DNA of 64,000 nucleotides from Planococcus rifietoensis (lineage in GTDB: Bacteria; Bacillota; Bacilli; Bacillales_A; Planococcaceae): positions 886,501 through 950,500 of the forward strand of contig NZ_CP013659.2 in NCBI RefSeq assembly GCF_001465795.2, written 5' to 3'. Of the stretch, positions 54,207 to 63,019 are shown piece by piece; the stretch's first letter is position 1, and each line of letters begins with the position of its first letter. Below the pieces are notes generated by a model. The model ran no database searches. It was not told the DNA's origin and worked only from the letters and a program-made list of their open reading frames with translations. A program made the position numbers and the translations under genes.

Positions 54207-56756
54207 ATGGATGAAAACAGCAATCCAGTAAGCGGGAATAGTCGAAACGATGAACGGGACATGGCCCAACTGATAGAAGCGCTCAGGCGATTTGCTTATC
54301 AAAATGGCATGGCGGCCGAACAGACGGATGTCTTTACCAGGCAGGTCCAGGAACGTGTAGTTAAAACGGATATTACGGGCGATCAGGAGATAAATCTCTA
54401 TCGTGCCGCTGCAGCGCAATTAGCGCAATTTCCCGATCTGCAAAACGACGGCAATTTGATTGGCTTTCAAGAAGATCGTGAAAGCCATTTGGCGCTGCAA
54501 TCACTTCCGGTCAATAAGCGCATGGCAGCTGTTCTCCATTTGGTAAATGGCCATAAAATATCTTTTGCATCACGAGTGCTGCAACTGGAAGAACAAGAGA
54601 TGCTCGGTTACATAGACAGCGCAAAAAGCGAATTGGCAAAAAAGTTGGCCATAGAAGATCAACAAGAACTGACGCAACGGCTCGAATTCCTGGCTAAATC
54701 CATCAAGCGGGTCAAGCTTCCAGATCGGGAAGCACCGATTGAAGAAAGCCCGGTTATTGATGAACAGCAAAAAGAGCAAGTACCGAAAGTGAAAAAACCG
54801 GCCATCTGGCTTGTTGCAGCATCGATCGCTTTGCTTGCCGGAGTCGTCGGGGCATCCTTTTTCTTCGACAGCTTCCGCCTGCCATCTGCCTCGGAAGCAT
54901 CAGAAGGGCAGCTGACGCAGGAAATGGCAGATGAGATGGAACAGCAATACGAGGAAACGAGGGAAAATGCCAAACAACGCTTAGGGGTGGAAGAAGGGCA
55001 ATTTGCGGAGTTCACCTTTGTAGCTAACGCCGATCAAGAAAAAGACGAGCTGTTCAGCCGCAGCGAGCTGCAACAGCACAAAGACGACGCGGAACTTTTC
55101 ACTCAACAGATGGAAGAGTTGATCTGGATGATCGAAACGCCGAAAGGAATGGGCGAATCCTTAGCGAACTCAGGCCATATGCCAATCGATGAAATGGACC
55201 GTTTTATAGAACTGTATTTGATGAAAACAAATGAACTGCAGGATTTTGCAGAAAACATTTTAAAAAATAACGAAGAACAATTACCCGCTGCATCCGAACA
55301 TTATGGCGAGCCGCAGTTATTAATAGAAGATATCCCGGACGCATCTGCTGAACTGGAGCAATTGCTTGCTGCATGGCCAGAATACGGGCTGCGCTTCCGT
55401 CTGTCAGATCCTGACAGGATGCATTTGTTGACGAAGGATACGGAATCATTGCAATGGCTTCCGCAATTCCAGTCGCACCCATTTGCGAGTATGTATCTGG
55501 AAATTTTTTCTTACTACCCTTATTTTGATGAGCAAGGCTGGCTTATAGAGCCATTCCAACTCTCCCACGAATTTTACAAGATGCTCTACGTGTTGGTCGA
55601 AGAACCGACCGATAGTGAACTAAAGGCCGAAATCGAAGTCATATATGAGCAAACCGTCTGGCAAATCACCAAAGGCGCGGAACAGGAGATTTATGCAGAA
55701 GGTGTTGTCAAACCCGAAATCCGCGAACTTTGGAAAATGCTGACCCTTTATGACCCATTGGCTGCAATCTTAGTGCCGGTGATCGATGAAATGGAAGACA
55801 GCGGCTGGCAGCAATCCGACTCTTTGGATCGCTTGGAGTATGGAGACAGCCTGAAGATGCTCAAGCTGGAACAGCAAGGGCAGCTGAGTTCAACCTTGCC
55901 AAACGGTGATTTTCCATTAGAGTCGGAATTGGTAGACTTGGCGGACTTCGATTACGATCGCGTCAAGGAACTGTATGCGCGTTTCAAACAATCCTATGAT
56001 ATGGATTTGCTAGCCGGCGTGCAACCGCTGGATATTTACTTCCTTTATTTTTATGCCAACCAGGAGAAAGACCCGGCAACGATGTATCATCTTTTGGCGG
56101 ACAGCAAACTTAAGCCAAGCCTGGAGAAGTATAAGGCAGACTGGGAGCAGATTCCTGAATTGACGGAAAATGCACTTTGGGTAGAAATTCAGCAAGAAAT
56201 GACGCAGCGCATCTACAAGAAAGTGATGATCCAACCGATGGTGATGTACGAAGAGCAAGATATCGGATTCCACCGTGCCAATCCGCTGCAACCGGCTTTA
56301 GTGACGGAGCGGGACCGTATCTGGCTCGTTCAATACCAGCAGCAAGAATTCTCTCAAGCGCCGGATCCGGAGTTGCAGAAACAGGGTATGGAGGCGTTTA
56401 AAACATTGGCGAATCAAGAGAAACTGCCTAAAAATACGTCGCCGCTCGTCGTCACCTATGCCTTATTGCATGCAATCGATCAAGAAGACGCAGCGGTCGC
56501 CAATGCCTTGCTGGCCCCCGGGACCGAGGGTCAGGAAATCGAGTTTTGGCGCAATTTTGCCGGAAGTCATCAAGTCGCAGGTTTCGATAATTTGAGGTCA
56601 GTGTCATTCACGGCAACGGATTTAAATATCGAAAATGAAGTGGATGCCAGTCTTGAAATTTTATATGAAATAGAGGACACCAGTGAATGGTCCGAACATT
56701 TGAATATGAAGAAAACGCCCGATGGATGGCGCTTCGAGTTGTTTCCTAGTTACTGA
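54207..56756 (+). CDS. Large single-span membrane protein with sigma-region-4-like head
   Basis: An 849-residue protein that I cannot assign to a family. Residues 1-195 are cytoplasmic and charged; about 95-148 (LPVNKRMAAVLHLVNGHKI, then RVLQLEEQEMLGYIDSAKSEL) reads like sigma-70 region 4 of an ECF factor, with LP..R..VL...G.....ASRVLQL and a C-terminal helix. A membrane segment lies at about 199-220. The remaining 630 residues are acidic, helical and probably outside, without recognisable motifs. A TATAAT lies about 40 bases upstream, and GGAGAG precedes the ATG. It stands between an NSS transporter and yugI. A membrane-tethered regulator is the working idea. Confidence 0.8.
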   Translation: MDENSNPVSGNSRNDERDMAQLIEALRRFAYQNGMAAEQTDVFTRQVQERVVKTDITGDQEINLYRAAAAQLAQFPDLQNDGNLIGFQEDRESHLALQSLPVNKRMAAVLHLVNGHKISFASRVLQLEEQEMLGYIDSAKSELAKKLAIEDQQELTQRLEFLAKSIKRVKLPDREAPIEESPVIDEQQKEQVPKVKKPAIWLVAASIALLAGVVGASFFFDSFRLPSASEASEGQLTQEMADEMEQQYEETRENAKQRLGVEEGQFAEFTFVANADQEKDELFSRSELQQHKDDAELFTQQMEELIWMIETPKGMGESLANSGHMPIDEMDRFIELYLMKTNELQDFAENILKNNEEQLPAASEHYGEPQLLIEDIPDASAELEQLLAAWPEYGLRFRLSDPDRMHLLTKDTESLQWLPQFQSHPFASMYLEIFSYYPYFDEQGWLIEPFQLSHEFYKMLYVLVEEPTDSELKAEIEVIYEQTVWQITKGAEQEIYAEGVVKPEIRELWKMLTLYDPLAAILVPVIDEMEDSGWQQSDSLDRLEYGDSLKMLKLEQQGQLSSTLPNGDFPLESELVDLADFDYDRVKELYARFKQSYDMDLLAGVQPLDIYFLYFYANQEKDPATMYHLLADSKLKPSLEKYKADWEQIPELTENALWVEIQQEMTQRIYKKVMIQPMVMYEEQDIGFHRANPLQPALVTERDRIWLVQYQQQEFSQAPDPELQKQGMEAFKTLANQEKLPKNTSPLVVTYALLHAIDQEDAAVANALLAPGTEGQEIEFWRNFAGSHQVAGFDNLRSVSFTATDLNIENEVDASLEILYEIEDTSEWSEHLNMKKTPDGWRFELFPSY

Positions 56757-56842
56757 TTTTACTCTTATAAGGAACCTGTGCTATAATATACAGATGCCAA
56801 TAGGTGTACAGTAATTTAGATAAAGACTAGGAGCGGTTAACT

Positions 56843-57217
56843 ATGACAAAAACGTATCAAACAGGAGATAAAGTCTCCGGCAAAGTAACAGGAATCCAGC
56901 CATACGGTGCATTCGTTGCACTTGACGACCAAACACAAGGACTTGTCCACATTTCAGAAATTACGCACGGTTATGTGAAAGAAGTCAGCGAATACTTGTC
57001 TGTTGGACAGGAAGTAGACGTGAAAGTATTGGACGTCGATGCTAAATCGAAAAAAATCAGCTTGTCGATCCGCGCGTTGCAAGAACAGCCGCCGGCAGCT
57101 CAAAAAAGCGAAAAACCACGTCAATCTCTTCAATCACACGTGAATGAGAATGATTCTGAAGGATTCAACTCCTTGAAAGACAAAATGCAGGAATGGATCA
57201 AACGTTCCGGCCAATAA
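56843..57217 (+). CDS. yugI: S1 domain RNA-binding protein YugI (general stress protein 13)
   Basis: A 124-residue protein with one S1 domain (residues about 5-78: GDKVSGKVTGIQPYGAFVALDD, GLVHISEITHGYV, VKVLDVDAKSKKISLSIRAL) and a Gln/Ser/Lys-rich tail. It binds RNA or the ribosome; B. subtilis YugI is known as general stress protein GSP13. A TATAAT lies at 56782-56787. Confidence 0.92.
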   Translation: MTKTYQTGDKVSGKVTGIQPYGAFVALDDQTQGLVHISEITHGYVKEVSEYLSVGQEVDVKVLDVDAKSKKISLSIRALQEQPPAAQKSEKPRQSLQSHVNENDSEGFNSLKDKMQEWIKRSGQ

Positions 57218-57224
57218 GCATATT

Positions 57225-57265
57225 AAAACGCACAACCGACGTTAAGTCGATTGTGCGTTTTTTTT
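57225..57265. terminator. Bidirectional terminator
   Basis: AAAACGCACAA / TTGTGCGTTTT stem; the regulator gene's stop codon lies in the loop. Confidence 0.88.
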
Positions 57266-58552
57266 GATTTTCCGCAAACGGTATTGAAGATTCTGGCGGC
57301 TCATGCCAAGCGCCTGGGCTGCTTTTGTCACATTGCCTCCGTATAGATCCATCGCTTTTTCCAAATAGTACATTTCCGCTTCCTGCAAATACTCCTCGAG
57401 CGGCAGCAAGTCCTTATCGGAGCGGACCAGAAAATCCTCCGGCTGAAGCGACCCGCTTTGGGTTTTTAGCTTGAAATGGTGCGGGAGCATGGAAGCCGTC
57501 ACTACTTCCTGTGTCGTAACGAGCGACGTGATTTCATCCAACAGCAATTCGAGTTCTTTCAGGTTGCCCGGCCAGTCATAGCTGAGGAATAATTTCTCCA
57601 CTTCTTCTGACAAAGAGCGTATGACCGATCCGACTTTCATGCGGTGCCTGGAGAAATAATCATCGACAAACGGCAGGATGTCTTCTTTCCTGCGGCGCAA
57701 TGGTTCCACTTTGATGGTCATGGCCGAGAAGAAATAATATAAATCTTTTACTAGAGTATTAGAAGAGATCAGCTCGACGGGATCGTCACCGACGCTTGCA
57801 ACAAAATAACAATCGCCTGCCGCATGCCGTTCAACCACTTCAAGCAATTGCATCTGCAAGGCGCGCGGCAACAAGTCGATGCGCTCACAATAAATCGTGC
57901 CGTGCTGCATGCGTTCGATTTCCTTATCCAACTCATCAATCAACCGGCTATCGGTACCATGACAATACAGAATATGCATTGGAAGCTCAGAAGCATGGGC
58001 GGAATGGATGGCTTCTGCGAGCAGCTCTTTGCCAGTTCCGGATTCACCGACCAATAATACCGGAAGTTTGGCGGCGGCAGCTTTTTCTGCACGGGCAATA
58101 ATGTTTTTCATGCTCGCCGATACGGCAGTCAAGCTCGCGAATGTAATCGGTTCCTCGTACTTTTTTAATGGCTGGTAGATAACCCGCTCCAAGGTCGTGA
58201 CATCCCGTGCGAGTTCAATCGCGCCGATCAGCACTTCGCCTTCAAAGACCGGATAACTGTCGTTGATGGTGGTGATCTCCTGCCCTTTACGGTTCCAATA
58301 GGTTTGCTTGATATTCAATATTGGGGTTCCACTCGTCAGCACTTGAAGCAATGTGCTCTGCGTTTGGTCGAAACGGAACATCTCCAAAAGCGACCGGTCC
58401 GTTAATTCCTGAAAATCAAAGCCTTCGATTTCCCGCATCTTGCGGTTATATAAAATGGTTTTCCCTTTGCTGTCGATAGCGTGTATCCCTACAGCCACGT
58501 GATCTCCAGCGAATTTATAAAAAGGGGCCAAGTCTATTTGCTGTTCGTTCAT
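57242..58552 (-). CDS. PAS / AAA+ / Fis-type transcriptional regulator without GAFTGA
   Basis: A 436-residue regulator: PAS domain (about 10-120), AAA+ module with Walker A LLVGESGTGKELLAEA (about 167-181) and C-terminal Fis-type HTH (GGNVTKAAQALGMSRQNLQYRL, about 405-426). It resembles RocR. However, the GAFTGA loop that contacts sigma-54 is absent and the Walker-B region reads GTIYCERIDLLP in place of GTLFLDEI, so sigma-54 activation looks lost. The start at 58552 follows AGGTGATGGCC. It is divergent from pruA, so it most likely senses proline, ornithine or a related signal through PAS. Confidence 0.85.
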   Translation of the reverse strand: MNEQQIDLAPFYKFAGDHVAVGIHAIDSKGKTILYNRKMREIEGFDFQELTDRSLLEMFRFDQTQSTLLQVLTSGTPILNIKQTYWNRKGQEITTINDSYPVFEGEVLIGAIELARDVTTLERVIYQPLKKYEEPITFASLTAVSASMKNIIARAEKAAAAKLPVLLVGESGTGKELLAEAIHSAHASELPMHILYCHGTDSRLIDELDKEIERMQHGTIYCERIDLLPRALQMQLLEVVERHAAGDCYFVASVGDDPVELISSNTLVKDLYYFFSAMTIKVEPLRRRKEDILPFVDDYFSRHRMKVGSVIRSLSEEVEKLFLSYDWPGNLKELELLLDEITSLVTTQEVVTASMLPHHFKLKTQSGSLQPEDFLVRSDKDLLPLEEYLQEAEMYYLEKAMDLYGGNVTKAAQALGMSRQNLQYRLRKIKKNAQST

Positions 58553-58595
58553 GGCCATCACCTCAAAATTATTTTGACTTTTTAGATTAAAATGC

Positions 58596-58624
58596 TTGAA
58601 AAACGCAACAATCTTTTGCATTAT
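58596..58624 (+). promoter_or_regulatory. Candidate SigA promoter of pruA
   Basis: TTGAAA (58596-58601), 17 bases, CATTAT (58619-58624), in the divergent region. An imperfect palindrome GAGTGCAAA / TTTGCGCTC at 58645-58667 follows and could be an operator or leader hairpin. No sigma-54 -24/-12 pair (GG, 10 bases, GC) is seen. Confidence 0.45.
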
Positions 58625-58691
58625 TATAAGTGGAAACAGATTAAGAGTGCAAATTTTTTTTGCGCTCGCTCAATTAGAAGGAGGATTCCCA

Positions 58692-60236
58692 ATGATTCCC
58701 TACAAACATGAACCATTCACAGATTTCTCGATCGAGGAGAATCGCAAAGCATACTTGGAAGGCCTGAAAACGGTTGAAGGATACCTTGGCCAGGATTACC
58801 CGCTAATTATCGGCGGAGAACGCGTAACGACTGAAGACAAAATCGTTTCATTCAATCCGGCGGATAAAGAAGAAATCGTTGGGCGCGTCTCCAAATCAAA
58901 TAAAGAACTCGCAGAAAAAGCTATGCAAGAAGCGGACGCTGCCTTTAAAACATGGAAAAAAGTGAAACCTGAAGTACGTGCAGATGTGTTGTTCAGGGCA
59001 GCTGCGATCATTCGCCGCCGTAAACACGAATTCTCTGCGCTACTTACTAAAGAAGCAGGCAAGCCTTGGAATGAAGCAGATGCAGATACTGCAGAAGCAA
59101 TCGATTTCCTAGAATACTACGGCCGCCAAATGCTGCGCCTCAAAGACGGCATGCCAATGGAAAGCCGCCCTGGCGAATACAACCGCTATGACTATATCCC
59201 ACTTGGCGTCGGCGTCGTCATCTCTCCGTGGAACTTTGCATTCGCGATCATGGCGGGTACAACAGTGGCAGCGATGGTAGCAGGGAACACGGTACTATTG
59301 AAGCCAGCTTCAACTACTCCGGTTGTCGCTTATAAATTCATCGAAGTATTGGAAGAAGCAGGCATGCCAAAAGGCGTCGTCAACTATATTCCTGGACCGG
59401 GAGCTGAAGTCGGCGACTATTTGGTCGACCACCCGAACACTCGCTTCATTTCATTCACAGGTTCAAAAGAAGTGGGCTTGCGCATCGCAGAACGTTCTTC
59501 GAAAGTGAATGAAGGACAAATCTGGATGAAACGCTTGATCGCTGAAATGGGCGGCAAGAACACAATGGTCGTCGACAACAACGCAGACCTTGAGCTTGCT
59601 GCACAATCCATCGTCAAATCCGCTTTCGGCTTTAGCGGACAGAAATGTTCTGCCGGATCACGTGCTGTCATCGTAGAAGATGTCTACGACGAAGTACTTG
59701 AGCGCGTAGTGGAATTGACAAATGAACTAACGATCGGCAACACAGTTGACCAGTCGAACTTCATGGGTCCTGTCATTGATGGAAACTCATACAAAAAAAT
59801 CATGGATTACATCGAAATTGGCAAAGGCGAAGGCCGCCTAGTTGCTGGTGGAGAAGGCGACGATTCCACAGGATTCTTCGTGAACCCAACAGTCTTCGCT
59901 GACTTGGATCCACAAGCCCGCATCATGCAGGAAGAAATCTTCGGGCCGGTTGTTGGCTTGATGAAAGCAAAAGATTTCAAAGAAGCGATTGATATCGCCA
60001 ACAACACAGAATACGGCTTGACTGGCGGCGTCATCACCAACAACCGTGAACACCTTGAGTATGCACGCGACGAGTTCCATGTTGGTAACTTGTATTTCAA
60101 CCGCGGCTGCACAGGCGCAATCGTCGGTTATCAATCATTCGGCGGATTCAACATGTCCGGTACTGACTCAAAAGCAGGCGGACCAGACTACTTGGTTCTT
60201 CACATGCAAGCTCAAACAACTTCTGAGATGTTTTAA
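58692..60236 (+). CDS. pruA: 1-pyrroline-5-carboxylate dehydrogenase
   Basis: Oxidises glutamate semialdehyde / P5C to glutamate with NAD+, 514 residues (RocA/PruA). The general base lies in LIAEMGGKN (Glu about 285), the nucleophile in [14 protein letters not shown] (Cys about 319), and [10 protein letters not shown] is the cofactor loop. The start at 58692 follows AAGGAGGATTCCC. First gene of pruA-rocD-gdh, which turns proline and ornithine into glutamate and then 2-oxoglutarate. Confidence 0.95.
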   Translation: MIPYKHEPFTDFSIEENRKAYLEGLKTVEGYLGQDYPLIIGGERVTTEDKIVSFNPADKEEIVGRVSKSNKELAEKAMQEADAAFKTWKKVKPEVRADVLFRAAAIIRRRKHEFSALLTKEAGKPWNEADADTAEAIDFLEYYGRQMLRLKDGMPMESRPGEYNRYDYIPLGVGVVISPWNFAFAIMAGTTVAAMVAGNTVLLKPASTTPVVAYKFIEVLEEAGMPKGVVNYIPGPGAEVGDYLVDHPNTRFISFTGSKEVGLRIAERSSKVNEGQIWMKRLIAEMGGKNTMVVDNNADLELAAQSIVKSAFGFSGQKCSAGSRAVIVEDVYDEVLERVVELTNELTIGNTVDQSNFMGPVIDGNSYKKIMDYIEIGKGEGRLVAGGEGDDSTGFFVNPTVFADLDPQARIMQEEIFGPVVGLMKAKDFKEAIDIANNTEYGLTGGVITNNREHLEYARDEFHVGNLYFNRGCTGAIVGYQSFGGFNMSGTDSKAGGPDYLVLHMQAQTTSEMF

Positions 60237-60264
60237 TTATTCGTTTAATGGTATAATGATGCGC

Positions 60265-60296
60265 AAAAGGCAGACTTCGTGTCTGTCTTTTTTTAA
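60265..60296 (+). terminator. Terminator
   Basis: AAAGGCAGAC / GTCTGTCTTT stem with T-rich tail after pruA; rocD may therefore have its own promoter or depend on read-through. Confidence 0.75.
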
Positions 60297-60389
60297 AAAA
60301 GGTACCGTTAAGCGCATTCATCTAGAGGCAATATTTCACGAAACTTTCAGGCTCAGCGGGTCTCGCCTTAATTTAAGGAGGAATTTGGA

Positions 60390-61583
60390 ATGACACAAAC
60401 ACAGTCAATTATTGAAAAAACAGAACAGTACGGGGCAAAGAACTACCATCCACTGCCAATCGTTATCTCGAAGGCGGAAGGCGTATGGGTCACGGATCCA
60501 GAAGGCAATAAATTCATGGACATGCTCTCTGCTTATTCGGCAGTGAACCAAGGCCATCGCCACCCGAAAATCATTCAGGCATTGAAAGACCAAGCCGACC
60601 GTGTGACTTTGACGTCGCGCGCTTTCCACAACGACCAATTGGCGCCATGGTATGAAATGATTTGCAAGATTTCAGGGAAAGAAATGGCTTTGCCGATGAA
60701 CACGGGAGCGGAAGCTGTCGAAACAGCCATCAAAGCCGCACGCCGCTGGGCATACGACGTTAAAGGCGTTGAAGAAAACAAAGCAGAAATCATTGCATGC
60801 GAAGGCAACTTCCATGGCCGGACGATGACTGCCGTCTCACTTTCATCTGATCCTGAATACCGCAGAGGCTTCGGCCCGATGCTTCCTGGCATCAACATCG
60901 TTCCGTTTGGTGATTTGGAAGCATTGAAAAATGCCATTACGCCAAACACTGCAGCCTTCCTCATCGAGCCGATCCAAGGCGAAGCCGGGATCATCATGCC
61001 GCCAAAAGGCTTCTTAAAAGCAGCGCGCGAACTTTGCCGAGAAAACAATGTCTTGTTCATCGCTGACGAAATCCAGTGCGGCCTTGCACGTACCGGCAAA
61101 ATGTTCGCTTGCGAATGGGAAGATGTAGATCCGGATATGTACATTCTTGGGAAAGCACTTGGTGGCGGAGTATTCCCGATCTCTTGTGTTGTTGCAGACC
61201 ATGAAGTACTTGGCGTCTTTAACCCAGGTTCACACGGTTCCACTTTCGGCGGCAATCCGTTAGCGTGCGCCGTATCCATCGCTTCCATGCAAGTCATCCA
61301 AGATGAAAACCTCACTGGACGCTCGCAGGAGCTCGGCACTTACTTCATGGATGAACTGAAAAAACTAGACCATCCTGTAATCAAAGAAGTCCGCGGACGC
61401 GGCTTGTTCATCGGGATGGAATTGACTGAAGCTGCGCGCCCATACTGCGAACAGCTAAAAGAACTCGGGCTTTTGTGCAAAGAAACGCATGATACAGTCA
61501 TCCGTTTTGCACCACCATTGATCATCACGAAAGAAGAGCTAGACTGGGCACTTGAGCGCATTCACCAAGTGTTCACAAAATAA
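60390..61583 (+). CDS. rocD: Ornithine aminotransferase RocD
   Basis: Converts ornithine and 2-oxoglutarate to glutamate semialdehyde and glutamate, 397 residues. PLP Lys in ILGKALGGG (Lys255), [16 protein letters not shown] with the cofactor-binding Asp, and [18 protein letters not shown] are class-III signatures. TAAGGAGGAATTTGG precedes the ATG. Supplies the substrate of pruA upstream. Confidence 0.95.
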   Translation: MTQTQSIIEKTEQYGAKNYHPLPIVISKAEGVWVTDPEGNKFMDMLSAYSAVNQGHRHPKIIQALKDQADRVTLTSRAFHNDQLAPWYEMICKISGKEMALPMNTGAEAVETAIKAARRWAYDVKGVEENKAEIIACEGNFHGRTMTAVSLSSDPEYRRGFGPMLPGINIVPFGDLEALKNAITPNTAAFLIEPIQGEAGIIMPPKGFLKAARELCRENNVLFIADEIQCGLARTGKMFACEWEDVDPDMYILGKALGGGVFPISCVVADHEVLGVFNPGSHGSTFGGNPLACAVSIASMQVIQDENLTGRSQELGTYFMDELKKLDHPVIKEVRGRGLFIGMELTEAARPYCEQLKELGLLCKETHDTVIRFAPPLIITKEELDWALERIHQVFTK

Positions 61584-61592
61584 CAATCGATG

Positions 61593-61612
61593 TGGCAAAT
61601 GAAAGTTTGCCA
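61593..61612. promoter_or_regulatory. Palindrome before the glutamate dehydrogenase gene
   Basis: TGGCAAA, six bases, TTTGCCA: perfect 7-base arms in the 81-base rocD-gdh gap, with no T tail, so an operator is more likely than a terminator. Confidence 0.45.
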
Positions 61613-61664
61613 TGTTACACTAGATGCGAGTAATTACTAAAATACAAAGAGGCGAAACTAAACA

Positions 61665-62909
61665 ATGGCTGAAAACTTGAACTTGTTGACGTCAACGCAG
61701 GATGTCATTAAAATTGCATTGGATAAACTTGGATACGAAGATTCGATGTATGAACTTCTGAAGGAACCGATGCGGATCTTGGAAGTGCGTATCCCGATCC
61801 GGATGGACGATGGGAAAACCAAAGTGTTCACGGGATTCCGTGCGCAGCATAACGACGCTGTCGGCCCAACTAAAGGGGGAGTTCGTTTCCACCCTGATGT
61901 GAACCGCGACGAGGTTATCGCGCTTTCCATGTGGATGACATTGAAATGCGGAATCGTGGACTTGCCATATGGCGGCGGTAAAGGCGGCATCATTTGCGAC
62001 CCGCGCGAAATGTCCATGCACGAAATCGAAAAGCTGAGCCGTGGCTATGTACGCGCCATTAGCCAGATTGTCGGGCCGAACAAGGACATCCCTGCGCCGG
62101 ATGTATTCACAAACTCGCAAATCATGGCCTGGATGTTCGACGAATACAGCAAGATTGACGAATTCAACTCACCAGGATTCATTACAGGTAAGCCGATTGT
62201 GCTGGGCGGCTCACAAGGCCGTGACAAAGCAACTGCACAAGGCGTTACGATCGTGATCAATGAAGCAGCGAAAAAACGCGGACTTGACATGAAAGGCGCA
62301 CGCGTCGTTATCCAAGGATTCGGCAACGCAGGCAGCTTCTTGGCGAAGTTCCTTCACGATGCAGGAGCCAAAGTCGTTGGTATTTCCGATGCTTACGGTG
62401 CACTGCACGACCCAGAAGGTTTGGATATCGATTACCTTCTCGACCGTCGTGACAGCTTCGGTACCGTTACAACGCTTTTCGACAATACCATCACCAATAA
62501 AGAATTGTTCGAAATCGACTGTGATATCCTGGTGCCGGCAGCAATCGCCAACCAGATCACAGAAGAAAATGCACACGATATCAAAGCTTCTATCGTAGTC
62601 GAAGCTGCAAACGGGCCAACAACGGCTGAAGCAACGAAAATCTTGACAGATCGCGGAATCTTGCTGGTCCCTGATGTGCTTGCGAGTTCAGGCGGTGTTA
62701 CGGTTTCTTACTTTGAATGGGTGCAGAATAACCAAGGTTATTACTGGACGCAGGAAGAAGTTGACGAGAAGCTCGAGAAGAAATTGGTGGAAGCTTTTGA
62801 GAACGTATACAATGTAGCTACTAACCGCAATATCGACATGCGCCTTGCCGCTTATATGGTTGGTGCAAGAAGAACTGCAGAAGCCTCACGCTTCCGTGGA
62901 TGGGTATAA
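61665..62909 (+). CDS. rocG: Glutamate dehydrogenase (NAD-type, catabolic)
   Basis: Oxidative deamination of glutamate to 2-oxoglutarate and ammonia, 414 residues. Signatures are [27 protein letters not shown] (catalytic Lys in [18 protein letters not shown]), and the Rossmann motif [17 protein letters not shown]. The length is typical of RocG/GudB-type enzymes; sequence alone does not separate the two. Last step of the proline/ornithine route encoded here. Weak GAGGCG before the ATG. Confidence 0.94.
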   Translation: MAENLNLLTSTQDVIKIALDKLGYEDSMYELLKEPMRILEVRIPIRMDDGKTKVFTGFRAQHNDAVGPTKGGVRFHPDVNRDEVIALSMWMTLKCGIVDLPYGGGKGGIICDPREMSMHEIEKLSRGYVRAISQIVGPNKDIPAPDVFTNSQIMAWMFDEYSKIDEFNSPGFITGKPIVLGGSQGRDKATAQGVTIVINEAAKKRGLDMKGARVVIQGFGNAGSFLAKFLHDAGAKVVGISDAYGALHDPEGLDIDYLLDRRDSFGTVTTLFDNTITNKELFEIDCDILVPAAIANQITEENAHDIKASIVVEAANGPTTAEATKILTDRGILLVPDVLASSGGVTVSYFEWVQNNQGYYWTQEEVDEKLEKKLVEAFENVYNVATNRNIDMRLAAYMVGARRTAEASRFRGWV

Positions 62910-62915
62910 AAAACA

Positions 62916-62945
62916 ACCGCTCGGCTGATGCCGAGCGGTTTTCTT
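62916..62945 (+). terminator. Terminator
   Basis: AACCGCTCGGC / GCCGAGCGGTT perfect stem with TGAT loop and T tail. Confidence 0.92.
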
Positions 62946-62957
62946 ATGCTCAATGTT

Positions 62958-62986
62958 TTGCTTTTTCAGGATTGAAAATTCATAAT
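62958..62986 (+). promoter_or_regulatory. Candidate SigA promoter
   Basis: TTGCTT, 17 bases, CATAAT, 34 bases before the alcohol dehydrogenase start. Confidence 0.45.
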
Positions 62987-63019
62987 GAAATCTGAACGTA
63001 TATCGGAGGAGGAGATTAG

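Noticed and set aside
58553..58691. Possible sigma-54 promoter before pruA
   Set aside because: No GG-N10-GC element is present; a SigA-type TTGAAA-17-CATTAT fits better.
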